Source of the DNA: Gordonibacter sp. 28C
Lineage (GTDB): Bacteria; Actinomycetota; Coriobacteriia; Coriobacteriales; Eggerthellaceae
DNA length: 64,000 nt
NCBI RefSeq assembly: GCF_003339845.1
Contig: NZ_PPTR01000008.1
Coordinates: 117,783-181,782, forward strand
Direction: 5' to 3'
The notes below the pieces were generated by a model, which was not told the DNA's origin, ran no database searches, and saw only the letters and a list, made by a program, of their open reading frames with translations. Position numbers and translations under genes: made by a program. Numbering within the stretch: the stretch's first letter is position 1; each line of letters starts with the position of its first letter. Positions 28,127 to 36,074 of the stretch are shown here, one piece after another.

Positions 28127-28531
28127 ATGGTGACGAAGGAAATACCGGCATTTGCTTTCAACGACCAGAGCGATCTGCCGCTTTGGGTGCAGCTGCGCGA
28201 CCGCATGGCGTTCCTCATCAGCTCGGGATACTACAAGCCCGGTGAGAAGCTGCCCACCGTGCGAAAATACGCCGCCGACCTGCACATAGCTTACAACACG
28301 GTCAGCAAGGCGTACATGGGCCTCGAGCGGGACGGCTACGTGACCACGGTGCGCGGCAGCGGCGTATTCGTGAACGATCTGGGCGCATCGCATCGCGAGG
28401 ACGGCCACGTCGACGTGCTGGTCGAGGAGTTCGTGAGAAGCTGCCTGGAAGAGGGGATGACGTACGACGACATCCCCAAGCTCGTGTCCAAGCACATTCG
28501 GAAGGTGAAGAGGGCCCATGAAGAGAAATAG
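28127..28531 (+). CDS. GntR-family regulator, YtrA-like
   Basis: A 134-residue winged-helix regulator: LPLWVQLRDRMAFLISSGYYKPGEKLPTVRKYAADLHIAYNTVSKAYMGLERDGYVTTVRGSGVFV, with a short C-terminal helical tail. It lies between the NrfD gene and an SPFH gene, and overlaps the latter by 14 bases. As the only regulator in the island it is the candidate for the TTGTCG-N2-CGACAA sites, though this is unproven. Confidence 0.9.
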   Translation: MVTKEIPAFAFNDQSDLPLWVQLRDRMAFLISSGYYKPGEKLPTVRKYAADLHIAYNTVSKAYMGLERDGYVTTVRGSGVFVNDLGASHREDGHVDVLVEEFVRSCLEEGMTYDDIPKLVSKHIRKVKRAHEEK

Positions 28532-29486
28532 CAGAGAGCGCGCCGTGCGGGACGAGCGGGATTCGTATCGGCGCTCCGAGATGGAGTTCGGCGTGGCGGC
28601 CGACGCCTACCGCTCCGATCCCAGCAGGAAGGCCACGCGCAACGGGGCCGTGATGGTGAGCGTCGTGCTGGCGCTGGCGGCTTTCCTCGCGGTTCTCGCG
28701 CTGTGGTACGCGGTGTCGGGAGGCTTCAGCTTGGTCGGCATCGCCGTGGCGGTGATCGTGGGGCTTGCGGTGCTCTCGTCCGTGCATGTGTGCCTCGAGT
28801 GGGAACGCGCGGTGATCATGCGGCTGGGGCGCTTCAACCGCCTGGCGGGTCCCGGCATCTTCTTCAGCATCCCGCTGATCGAGTTCAGCACGTTGCGCGT
28901 CGACCAGCGCACGACCGCCACCCCGTTCGGGGCGGAGGAGGCGCTGACGAGCGACCTCGTGCCGCTCGACGTGGACGCCGTGCTGTTCTGGATGATATGG
29001 GACCCCGAGAAGGCCTGCATGGAGGTGGAGGACTGCCGCTTCGCCGTGGCGCTGACCGCGCAGACGGCGCTGCGCGACGCCATCGGACGCGCGTCGGTGT
29101 CCAACGTGGTGATGCGGCGGCACCAGCTCGACCAGGAGCTGCAGGAGGCGGTGGAGGCGAAGGTCACCGACTGGGGCATCACGGTGCTCTCGGTGGAGAT
29201 CCGCGACATCATCATCCCGAAGGAGCTGCAGGGAGTCATGTCCCTCGAGGCGCAGGCCGAATGCCGCAAGAACGCGCGCATAACGCTCATGGAGGCCGAG
29301 CGCGACGTGTCCGCCATCCTGCAGGAGGTCGCGGAGACCTACACGCACGACGAGATCGCGCTCTCGCTCCGCAAGATCCACCTGGTGTACGAGGGCATGC
29401 AGGACAACGAGGGAACCGTGGTGGTGCCGAGCGCCTACAGCGAGGGTTTCACGATGGACCCGAACAAGGACGCTCCGAAGAAGTAG
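28518..29486 (+). CDS. Slipin/stomatin-like SPFH protein
   Basis: A 322-residue protein. Two adjacent hydrophobic stretches (about residues 45-90) are followed by the SPFH/band-7 domain: ERAVIMRLGRFNRLAGPGIFFSIPLIE, DQRTTATPF, VDAVLFWMIWDPEKA, and the coiled-coil region with LEAQAECRKNARI. SPFH proteins organise membrane microdomains and often partner with proteases. Its ATG lies within the GntR gene, so the regulator and this protein are co-translated. Confidence 0.87.
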   Translation: MKRNSRERAVRDERDSYRRSEMEFGVAADAYRSDPSRKATRNGAVMVSVVLALAAFLAVLALWYAVSGGFSLVGIAVAVIVGLAVLSSVHVCLEWERAVIMRLGRFNRLAGPGIFFSIPLIEFSTLRVDQRTTATPFGAEEALTSDLVPLDVDAVLFWMIWDPEKACMEVEDCRFAVALTAQTALRDAIGRASVSNVVMRRHQLDQELQEAVEAKVTDWGITVLSVEIRDIIIPKELQGVMSLEAQAECRKNARITLMEAERDVSAILQEVAETYTHDEIALSLRKIHLVYEGMQDNEGTVVVPSAYSEGFTMDPNKDAPKK

Positions 29487-29554
29487 CCGCAGCGGCCGTT
29501 CCATAGAGGGCGGTTTCTTCCGTCGTATATACTTCAAAATAGAATAAATCTAGT

Positions 29555-29604
29555 AAAAATTGTCGTGCGACACTCTTGATTGTCGCACGACAATTTTTCA
29601 TAAT
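29555..29604 (+). promoter_or_regulatory. Double-operator promoter of the dms operon
   Basis: A perfect 18-bp inverted repeat (29555-29572 / 29581-29598, arms AAAAATTGTCGTGCGACA). TTGATT (29576-29581) as -35 lies in the loop and CATAAT (29599-29604) as -10 follows after 17 bases. One arm thus sits upstream of the -35, the other fills the spacer. Each arm contains the TTGTCG-N2-CGACAA-type dyad also present before the NrfD gene. The hairpin may also end transcription from the SPFH gene. Confidence 0.7.
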
Positions 29605-29784
29605 GAGCACTAGAGGGATTTGGCCGATTTCCTGCAAGACACGCATCCGGCGATCATCGCGCTGGTGCCCTTCTCGAGGGAAGGGCGCGCGCTTCGGACG
29701 CTCGGATGGGGCGTGCGCCGACCGGCGCGCGTCGCAAAGCGAACGCCTGCTGAAAGCGGGCGTGAGGGAAGTGGAGGCTTGAGC
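29605..29784 (+). other. Leader of the dms operon
   Basis: About 180 bases with no gene I can support. A hairpin CCCTTC-tcga-GGGAAGGG lies near 29667-29684. A frame open from 29620 runs into dmsC, but it lacks a ribosome site and the downstream ATG has a clear one. Confidence 0.4.
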
Positions 29785-30558
29785 ATGGGGCTTGAATCTT
29801 TGTATCTGTTCACTATGCTGGGGGGCTTGGCTGCCGGCGCGTACGCGTTCGAAACCGGCTTGCGCCGCAAGCGCGAGGGCGCGCGGCCTTGGCTCGTTCC
29901 CCTGGTGGTCGTCGTGCTGTTCGCCGCGGGGATGATCGCGGCGGCGACGCACGTGCACAGCATTCCGCGCGCCATCGAATCGGTGTTCGGCGGCACGGTC
30001 AACTTCGGATCCGGTATGATTCAGGAAGTGGCCGTCGCCGGGTGCTTCTTCGTGCTGGCCGTCATCGACCTTGTCGTTACGCTGGTCAAGAAGGGCAGCC
30101 CTTACGCGCTGCGCATCGTGACGGCCGTCGTCGGCGTGGTCTGCATGGTCATGATGGGCTTGGCTTACACCGACATATACGGAAGCCCCGTCTGGTGCAA
30201 CGCTCCGGCAACCGTCGTCTCGTTCCTCGCCGGCGACCTGGCGATGGGCCTGGCGCTGTTCGCCCTGCTGGGTTCCGCGAGCTATAGCGAGAAGCCGGTG
30301 CGCTGGTCGGCCTTTATCGTGAACGCCGCGCTGGCCATCGGCCTGTGCCTGGAGGCCGTCGCGTTCAACGGCGTCGGGCTGAGCCCGATAACCCAGATCG
30401 CGGGGCTCGTCATCGCACCGGTTGCATCCGTCGTGCTCGTGGCGCTTTCGTCGAAGTTCAAGAACAAGATGGTGCTCGCTCTTGCCGTCTGCGTCGTATC
30501 GATTGTCGGCATCGCCATCGCGCGCTACGCGTTCTACGCGGCATGCATGGTGGCATAA
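29785..30558 (+). CDS. dmsC: DmsC-family anchor subunit of the molybdoenzyme
   Basis: A 257-residue membrane protein with eight expected helices, of the DMSO reductase anchor type. It takes electrons from menaquinol to the Fe-S subunit. MGLESLYLFTMLGGLAAGAYAFETGL start, VHSIPRAIESVFGGTVNFGSGMIQE, SVVLVALSSKFKNKMV. GGAGG lies 7 bases before ATG 29785. Unusual gene order: the anchor comes first (C-A-B) rather than last. Confidence 0.83.
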   Translation: MGLESLYLFTMLGGLAAGAYAFETGLRRKREGARPWLVPLVVVVLFAAGMIAAATHVHSIPRAIESVFGGTVNFGSGMIQEVAVAGCFFVLAVIDLVVTLVKKGSPYALRIVTAVVGVVCMVMMGLAYTDIYGSPVWCNAPATVVSFLAGDLAMGLALFALLGSASYSEKPVRWSAFIVNAALAIGLCLEAVAFNGVGLSPITQIAGLVIAPVASVVLVALSSKFKNKMVLALAVCVVSIVGIAIARYAFYAACMVA

Positions 30559-30580
30559 GGAAGCGAAGGGGGATTTAATC

Positions 30581-33208
30581 GTGAGCATTCAATCCAAGAA
30601 CATATCGCGTCGCGGCTTTCTCGGAGCCTCTGCGGCGGTGGCGGCGAGCGTCGCGCTGCTTTCGAGCACGGGCTGCTCCGCCGAGTCGAGCCTCGACGTC
30701 GCCGACAAGCACCAGCTGCCGACCGACCCGGCCGAAGGCGGCGAGTGGGTTCCGGCCGCGTGCTGGCACAACTGCGGCGGGCGCTGCATGAACAAGGTCA
30801 TGGTCAAGGACGGCGCCGTCGTCCGCCAGAAGACCGACGACACGCACGAGGACTCGCCCGACTACCCGCAGCAGCGCGGCTGCGTGCGCGGCAAGGCCCA
30901 GCAGCAGCAATGCTTCGGCGCCGACCGCCTCAAGTACCCCATGAAGCGCAAGAGCTGGTCGCCCGAGAACCCGAACGGCGAGAAGCGCGGCATCGACGAA
31001 TGGGAGCGCATCAGCTGGGACGAGGCCATCGGCTACATCGCCGACCAGTTCAAGACCATCAAGGAGAAGTACGGCAACCAGGCCTTCCTCATCGGCAGCT
31101 ACGGCTCGCGCCTGGCGTTCGCGCCGCTTCTGGCGTACGGCGGCCACACCTCCGTCGCCGACTCCACCTCCCACGGCGCGTACCTGCTGAACACGGCCGA
31201 CACCATCGGCATCCCGCGGACCGACGCGGGCGTGTGCAACGACCGCACCGACATGTTGAACGCGGAGACCATCGTGCTCTACGCGTCGAACCCGGCCTGG
31301 TCGGCCGCCGGCACGCCGAGCTACCACTACATCCGCGCCAAGGAAGCGGGCGTGAAGTTCATCACGGTCGACCCCATCTACACGGCGTCCGCCCAGATGC
31401 TCGACGCCTACTGGATCCCCATCCGCACGGGCACGGACACGGCGTTCATGCTGGGCGTTGCCTCCGAGATGATCCGCCTGGACAAGGCGGAGGGCGACGT
31501 CGTGGACTGGGAGTTCCTGGACAAGTACACCGTGGGCTTCGACGCCGACCACAAGCCGGCCGACCTGGCCGAGGACGTCAACTTCCTGGACTACCTGAAC
31601 GGCGCCTACGACGGCGAGCCCAAAACCGCCGAATGGGCGTCCGCCATCTGCGGCGTGCCGGTCGAGCAGATCACCTACTTCGCCCGCGAGATCGGCAAGA
31701 CGCACGACGTGTGGATGCTCCACAACTTCGCGGCCGCCCGCTGCAACGGGTCCGAGAACGTCCCCCAGCTGTTCATGACGCTCTCCGCCATGGGCGGGCA
31801 CTACGGCAAGCCGGGCAACTGCTCCGCCAACAACTACCACGCCAACGCCGGCAACGGCGGCCCGGCCCTCGTGAAGGGCGGCGCTTCCGGCCTGCCGAGC
31901 CTCAAGAACCCCATCGAGGGCGTCATTCCCGGCCCCCAGGCCTGGGAGGCGTGCTTCACGGGCAAGTACCGCAACGTGGGCGACTGGTACAGCGGGTCCG
32001 GCGCGCACGCGGGCGTCGACGAGACGTGCGACATCCACTGCATCGTCCACGACGAGAACGCCTACCTGCAAACCGGTCCCAACATGAAGCGCGGCATCGA
32101 GGCCCATCGCAAAATGGACTTCGTCATGGCGAAGGCCCAGTTCCTCACGACGCAGGCCCTTTACTCCGACATCGTGCTGCCCGTGACGACGCAGTGGGAG
32201 GTCCCCGGCGGCCTGGCGGCCTCCAACCGCGAGTTCCTCTACTGCTTCTCCAAAGTGACGGAGCCGCTGTACGAGGCGAAGACCGACGTGGAGATCAACA
32301 CGCTGATCATGGAGGCCCTGGGGCTCGACCCGAGCGCCGTCTACCCCATCAGCGAGACCCAGGCGTTCTTCAACCAGATCGCCGGCGCCACGGTCGTCAA
32401 GGAGGACGGCTCCGGCAAGTACGAGCCGCTCGTCACCATCACCGAAGCTGACATCAAGGAATGGGGCGTCACCGGCAAGCCGCAGACCGGCCGCGTGGGG
32501 CTCAAGGAGTTCATCGACAACGGCGGTTATCAGGTGGAGCGCAAGCTCGGTGACCAGTACAGCTCGTTCATCGGCTACGCCGACTTCGTCAAAGACCCCG
32601 AGGCGAACCCGCTGAAAACCAAGAGCGGCAAGCTGGAGATCACCTGCCAGGCCAAGGCGGACCTGTTCAACAGCATCGGCCTGATCGATTGGGAGTACCA
32701 GCCCTATCCCGAGTACCTCGTGCCCACGGTGGGCTACGAGACCACGTTCAAGGACGGGAAGATCGACGGCGAGGCGGGCGAGTACCCGTACCTGATGTTC
32801 AACCCGCATTACTTCAGGCGCTCCCACAGCGTGTTCAACAACTGCCCGTGGCTGCGCGAGGCGTGGCCGAACCCGGTGTTCCTCAACGCGAGCGACGCCG
32901 AGGCGAAGGGCATCGCGGACGGCGACACCGTGCGCGTGTGGACGAAGTACGGCGAGGTGCTGCGCAAGGCCTGCTGCATGGAGAACATGCGGCCGGGAGA
33001 GGTGGGCATTCCCCACGGGGCATGGGTGCGCGTGGACGAGAGCACGGGCGTCGACCACGGCGGCGCCGACAACTACCTCATCGGCAACGACATTTCCGGT
33101 GGCGGTTTGACCAGCTACAACAACAATAACTGCAACTTCGAGAAGTACACGGGCGCCGCACTGGAAGACGATTGCGACGTCGACAAGCGCATCATCGAGC
33201 TTGGCTAG
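30581..33208 (+). CDS. dmsA: DmsA-type molybdopterin oxidoreductase, catalytic subunit, Tat-exported
   Basis: An 875-residue catalytic subunit binding a bis-MGD molybdenum cofactor. Starts with GTG after GAAGGGGGAT. Tat signal SRRGFLGASAAVAASVALLSSTGC (Arg10-Arg11; Cys32 might be lipidated). [4Fe-4S] ligands C61-x3-C65-x3-C69-x31-C101, the DmsA-type spacing. The stretch YGGHTS (about 186-191) lies where the Mo-ligand Ser of DMSO reductases is expected. Later come the ASNPAWS and IRTGTDTAF cofactor-binding segments and a C-terminal dinucleotide-binding domain (FNPHYFRRSHSVFNN, DGDTVRVWTKYGEV). Homologous enzymes of gut Coriobacteriia reduce diverse sulfoxides, N-oxides or catechols; the substrate cannot be assigned. 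Confidence 0.9.
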   Translation: MSIQSKNISRRGFLGASAAVAASVALLSSTGCSAESSLDVADKHQLPTDPAEGGEWVPAACWHNCGGRCMNKVMVKDGAVVRQKTDDTHEDSPDYPQQRGCVRGKAQQQQCFGADRLKYPMKRKSWSPENPNGEKRGIDEWERISWDEAIGYIADQFKTIKEKYGNQAFLIGSYGSRLAFAPLLAYGGHTSVADSTSHGAYLLNTADTIGIPRTDAGVCNDRTDMLNAETIVLYASNPAWSAAGTPSYHYIRAKEAGVKFITVDPIYTASAQMLDAYWIPIRTGTDTAFMLGVASEMIRLDKAEGDVVDWEFLDKYTVGFDADHKPADLAEDVNFLDYLNGAYDGEPKTAEWASAICGVPVEQITYFAREIGKTHDVWMLHNFAAARCNGSENVPQLFMTLSAMGGHYGKPGNCSANNYHANAGNGGPALVKGGASGLPSLKNPIEGVIPGPQAWEACFTGKYRNVGDWYSGSGAHAGVDETCDIHCIVHDENAYLQTGPNMKRGIEAHRKMDFVMAKAQFLTTQALYSDIVLPVTTQWEVPGGLAASNREFLYCFSKVTEPLYEAKTDVEINTLIMEALGLDPSAVYPISETQAFFNQIAGATVVKEDGSGKYEPLVTITEADIKEWGVTGKPQTGRVGLKEFIDNGGYQVERKLGDQYSSFIGYADFVKDPEANPLKTKSGKLEITCQAKADLFNSIGLIDWEYQPYPEYLVPTVGYETTFKDGKIDGEAGEYPYLMFNPHYFRRSHSVFNNCPWLREAWPNPVFLNASDAEAKGIADGDTVRVWTKYGEVLRKACCMENMRPGEVGIPHGAWVRVDESTGVDHGGADNYLIGNDISGGGLTSYNNNNCNFEKYTGAALEDDCDVDKRIIELG

Positions 33209-33221
33209 GGGAGGAGGAATC

Positions 33222-33800
33222 ATGGCTGTTGGATTTTACCTTGACGTGACGCGTTGCATCGGTTGCCGTGCGTGCCAGGTTGCGTGCAAGGACAAGAACC
33301 GCCTCGAGGTCGGTACGCTGTACCGCGAGGCCCATAGCTACACGGTGGGGACGTTCCCCGAGGTCGACGGTTACAGCTATTCGTTCGGCTGCAACCATTG
33401 CGAGGAGCCCATCTGCTTGAAGAACTGCCCGACGGGCGCCATCTACAAGGCTCCCGACGGGACGGTCGTGCAGGACCAGAGCAAGTGCATCGGGTGCCGC
33501 ATGTGCGTCATGTCGTGCCCGTACGGCCAGCCGAAGTACTTCCCCGAAGCGGGCGTGTCCGGCAAGTGCGACGGCTGCTACGGCCTGCGCGAGGCCGGCG
33601 GCGACCCGGCGTGCGTCGCGGGGTGCCCCAACCGCGCGCTCATGTTCGGCGACATGGACGAGCTGCGCGCCGAGTTCGGCGGCGATTTGGACAACGGCAG
33701 CATCGCCGTGCTGCCCTCTCCCAGCGAGACGCATCCGAACATCCTCATCAAGACGAAGGATTGCGCGTTCGACCAGGGATACCGGGAACTGAACTGGTAG
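33222..33800 (+). CDS. dmsB: DmsB-type ferredoxin subunit, four [4Fe-4S] clusters
   Basis: A 192-residue electron-transfer subunit. Cysteine groups CIGCRACQVAC, CNHCEEPICLKNC, CIGCRMCVMSC and CDGCYGL...CVAGC supply sixteen ligands for four [4Fe-4S] clusters. ATG 33222 is 13 bases after dmsA, behind GGGGAGGAGG. There is no own signal, so it is exported with DmsA as a complex through the Tat signal of DmsA. Confidence 0.93.
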   Translation: MAVGFYLDVTRCIGCRACQVACKDKNRLEVGTLYREAHSYTVGTFPEVDGYSYSFGCNHCEEPICLKNCPTGAIYKAPDGTVVQDQSKCIGCRMCVMSCPYGQPKYFPEAGVSGKCDGCYGLREAGGDPACVAGCPNRALMFGDMDELRAEFGGDLDNGSIAVLPSPSETHPNILIKTKDCAFDQGYRELNW

Positions 33801-33810
33801 CTCCCGTTCC

Positions 33811-33850
33811 CGCCGCGCCGCAGACCCCCTCCTGCGGCGCGGCGATTTTT
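33811..33850 (+). terminator. Strong terminator between dmsB and torD-like gene
   Basis: A perfect 13-bp GC stem (CGCCGCGCCGCAG and complement, 8-base loop) followed by ATTTTT. It lies inside the operon, so the chaperone and radical SAM genes are either made by read-through or from another promoter. Confidence 0.85.
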
Positions 33851-33902
33851 CTTCGTGCGGACGACCGGCCCGCCTCGGCGGCCGCGTAAGACAGGAGCCG
33901 TT

Positions 33903-34673
33903 ATGCCCAACAACGAGCGCGAAAGCGCGATAGCGATGATGCTCGCCCGCCGGGCGTACCTGTACCGTTTGCTGCACGTCGTGTTCGGCGGCCGGCCGAG
34001 CAGCGACGTCGTTTCCTCGATGGTCGGCCAGGAGACCCTGGCCTCGTTCGCATACGTGAAGGAAACGCTCGCCCAAGACGACTTCGCCGACCTTGCGGCG
34101 CGCCCCCTGGGCACGACCGGTCGCAGCCTGGCCGCGTGCGTCGACGAGGTGATCGCCCGCATCGAGATAGCCGGACGCGAGGCGGCCGACCCGGCGCTGG
34201 CCGACGGGTTCGTCGATGGCCTGCGGACCGACTACGACCAGCTGTTCCAGGTGCCCGGCGACCGCTACGTGCATCTGTGGGAGTCTCCCTACACGGGCCA
34301 GGAATCCATGGTGTTCCAGGAGAGCACGCTCGACGTGCGATCGTTCTACCACGACGCCGGGTTCAAGCTGCGGGCCGAGAAGCGTTTCCCCGACGACCAT
34401 ATCGCTGCTATGATGGACTACCTAGGCTGCATGGGCCAGCGCGCGTACGAGGCGTTTGCCGACGGTTGCGACGACGAGGTGCTCCGGACGCTCGCGACGC
34501 AGCGCCGGTTCGCCGAGCGGCATGTGCTGAACTGGGTCGACCTGTTCGCCGACAAGGTCGTCGAGCAAGACGTCCACGGGTGTTACGCCGCGTTCGCGGC
34601 CGGCATGGCGGCGTTCGTTCGCTTGGACGACGAGATGGTCGGCAGGCTCGAGAAGGAGCTGGCCGGGAAATAG
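33903..34673 (+). CDS. TorD/DmsD-family molybdoenzyme chaperone
   Basis: A 256-residue helical chaperone that binds the Tat leader of the catalytic subunit and holds it until the cofactor is inserted. MMLARRAYLYRLLHVVFGG start; LRTDYDQLFQVPGDRYVHLWESPY is the TorD-type core, and DHIAAMMDYLGCM (Asp/His pair) is conserved. It follows the terminator after dmsB. The C-terminal part contains the EQDVHGCYAAFAAGM helix. Confidence 0.87.
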   Translation: MPNNERESAIAMMLARRAYLYRLLHVVFGGRPSSDVVSSMVGQETLASFAYVKETLAQDDFADLAARPLGTTGRSLAACVDEVIARIEIAGREAADPALADGFVDGLRTDYDQLFQVPGDRYVHLWESPYTGQESMVFQESTLDVRSFYHDAGFKLRAEKRFPDDHIAAMMDYLGCMGQRAYEAFADGCDDEVLRTLATQRRFAERHVLNWVDLFADKVVEQDVHGCYAAFAAGMAAFVRLDDEMVGRLEKELAGK

Positions 34674-34699
34674 ACGGGCGTTTCGACAGGAGGGGCAGC

Positions 34700-36001
34700 G
34701 TGGATCTCAGGGAATACGCGCGGGCGTTCGACGAGGCCGAGCAGGATTTCGAGGCCGCGGTCGAGGAGTACGGCGTTCCGTTCGAGCGCGCGGAAACCTG
34801 CCCCCGCGAAGCGCGCAGCCGCACGGCGGAATCGTGCGGGTGCCGTTGCGAGAACGGTGCCGCCTCGCTGTGGCGGAACTGGATATCGCCCGCGTGCCTG
34901 GCCTGCCGCACCGGCGAGGAGACGGCGACGTTCTTCGTCGATCTCAGGTGCACGAAGAACTGCTACTTCTGCTTCAATCCGAACCAAGACCACTACGAGT
35001 ACTTCCTCGGCCATGCGCGCGACATCGTGGCCGAGCTCGAGCAGGCGCACGCCGCGGGGGCCCGGTTCCGCTGCCTTGCCGTAACGGGCGGCGAGCCGCT
35101 GCTGTACCCCGACCGGGTGAACGCCTTCCTCGAACGTGCCGCCCAGCTGTACCCGGGCGTCCACACGCGCCTGTACACGAGCGGGGATTTGCTCGACGAG
35201 GCGGGTCTGCGGGCTCTTGCCGAAAGCGGGCTCTCCGAGATACGCTTCAGCATCAAGCCCCCCGACTCCGACGACGGGCAGGACCGCGTGTACGAGCTCA
35301 TGGAACAGGCGGTGGGCGTGGTCCCCGACGTGGTGGTGGAGGTGCCCGTGATACCGGGTTCGCTCGCCGAGATGAAGGACCTGCTGCGGCGGTCGGACGC
35401 CATCGGCATCAGCGGGGTCAACCTGCTGGAGTTCTGCTTCCCCCTGCACAACGCCGCTGAGTTCACCAAACGCGGCTTCGAGCTGCGCAAGCGCCCCTTC
35501 ACGTTCCTGTACAACTACTGGTACGGCGGCGGGATCCCCGTTGCCGGGAGCGAGGCCGAGGCCCTGGAGCTTCTGGAATTCGCCCATCGCGAAGGCCTGA
35601 AGCTGGGAATCCACTATTGCAGCTCGGACAACAAGAACACGGGGCAGATATTCCAGCAGAACAAGGCTTATCTTGCCGATCCGGCCCTGCGGCAGGCTTA
35701 TCCGTGGATGCGCGCGGACGAAGGAGACCGGTTCCTGAAATGCGCGAAGGCCTTCGGCGACGATGCGGAGCTCGTGCGCTCATGGGCCGATGCGGTCGGC
35801 TTGGACGGCTACGGGTACGACCCGGACGTGCCGAGCATCGCCTTCCCGAGCGACTGGGTCGACGAGCTGCGGGAGGCCGTCCCCGCGGCGGTTCTGGGCG
35901 AGAGCGTGAACGTGGTGGAGGAGCGCGAGCCGCAGGCGGGTCGCGCCGCGGCCTGCCCCGACCTCTACCTGCGGGAAGTGGCCGTGCGAGAGCTTTCCTA
36001 G
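34700..36001 (+). CDS. Radical SAM protein linked to the dms operon
   Basis: A 433-residue enzyme. The radical SAM cluster motif C-x3-C-x2-C is CTKNCYFCF (near residue 85), with the SAM-binding TGGEPLL. An N-terminal Cys-rich stretch (ESCGCRCENG...PACLACRTG) may bind a further metal or cluster, and a Cys in HYCSSDNKNTG lies further on. GTG 34700 follows AGGAGGGG. It follows the chaperone gene by 26 bases. Radical SAM enzymes are not standard parts of DMSO-reductase operons (MoaA is different in length and motifs). It may mature the enzyme or modify its substrate or a peptide; the function is unknown. Confidence 0.85.
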   Translation: MDLREYARAFDEAEQDFEAAVEEYGVPFERAETCPREARSRTAESCGCRCENGAASLWRNWISPACLACRTGEETATFFVDLRCTKNCYFCFNPNQDHYEYFLGHARDIVAELEQAHAAGARFRCLAVTGGEPLLYPDRVNAFLERAAQLYPGVHTRLYTSGDLLDEAGLRALAESGLSEIRFSIKPPDSDDGQDRVYELMEQAVGVVPDVVVEVPVIPGSLAEMKDLLRRSDAIGISGVNLLEFCFPLHNAAEFTKRGFELRKRPFTFLYNYWYGGGIPVAGSEAEALELLEFAHREGLKLGIHYCSSDNKNTGQIFQQNKAYLADPALRQAYPWMRADEGDRFLKCAKAFGDDAELVRSWADAVGLDGYGYDPDVPSIAFPSDWVDELREAVPAAVLGESVNVVEEREPQAGRAAACPDLYLREVAVRELS

Positions 36002-36005
36002 CGAG

Positions 36006-36041
36006 AAGGACCGGGACCGTCGCGAGGCGGTCCCGGTCCTT
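36006..36041. terminator. Bidirectional hairpin terminator
   Basis: A perfect 14-bp stem AAGGACCGGGACCG with an 8-base loop, 5 bases after the radical SAM stop and before the convergent permease gene. Confidence 0.7.
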
Positions 36042-36074
36042 CCGGCGCAACGGATGCGTTCTATCCGGGTGCGC

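Noticed and set aside
29620..29784. N-terminal extension of dmsC.
   Set aside because: The ATG at 29785 has GGAGG 7 bases upstream and gives the usual membrane start; the extension is low-complexity.
34700..36001. MoaA (molybdenum cofactor synthesis).
   Set aside because: It has the CxxxCxxC motif but lacks the C-terminal cluster motif and terminal GG of MoaA and is about 100 residues longer.
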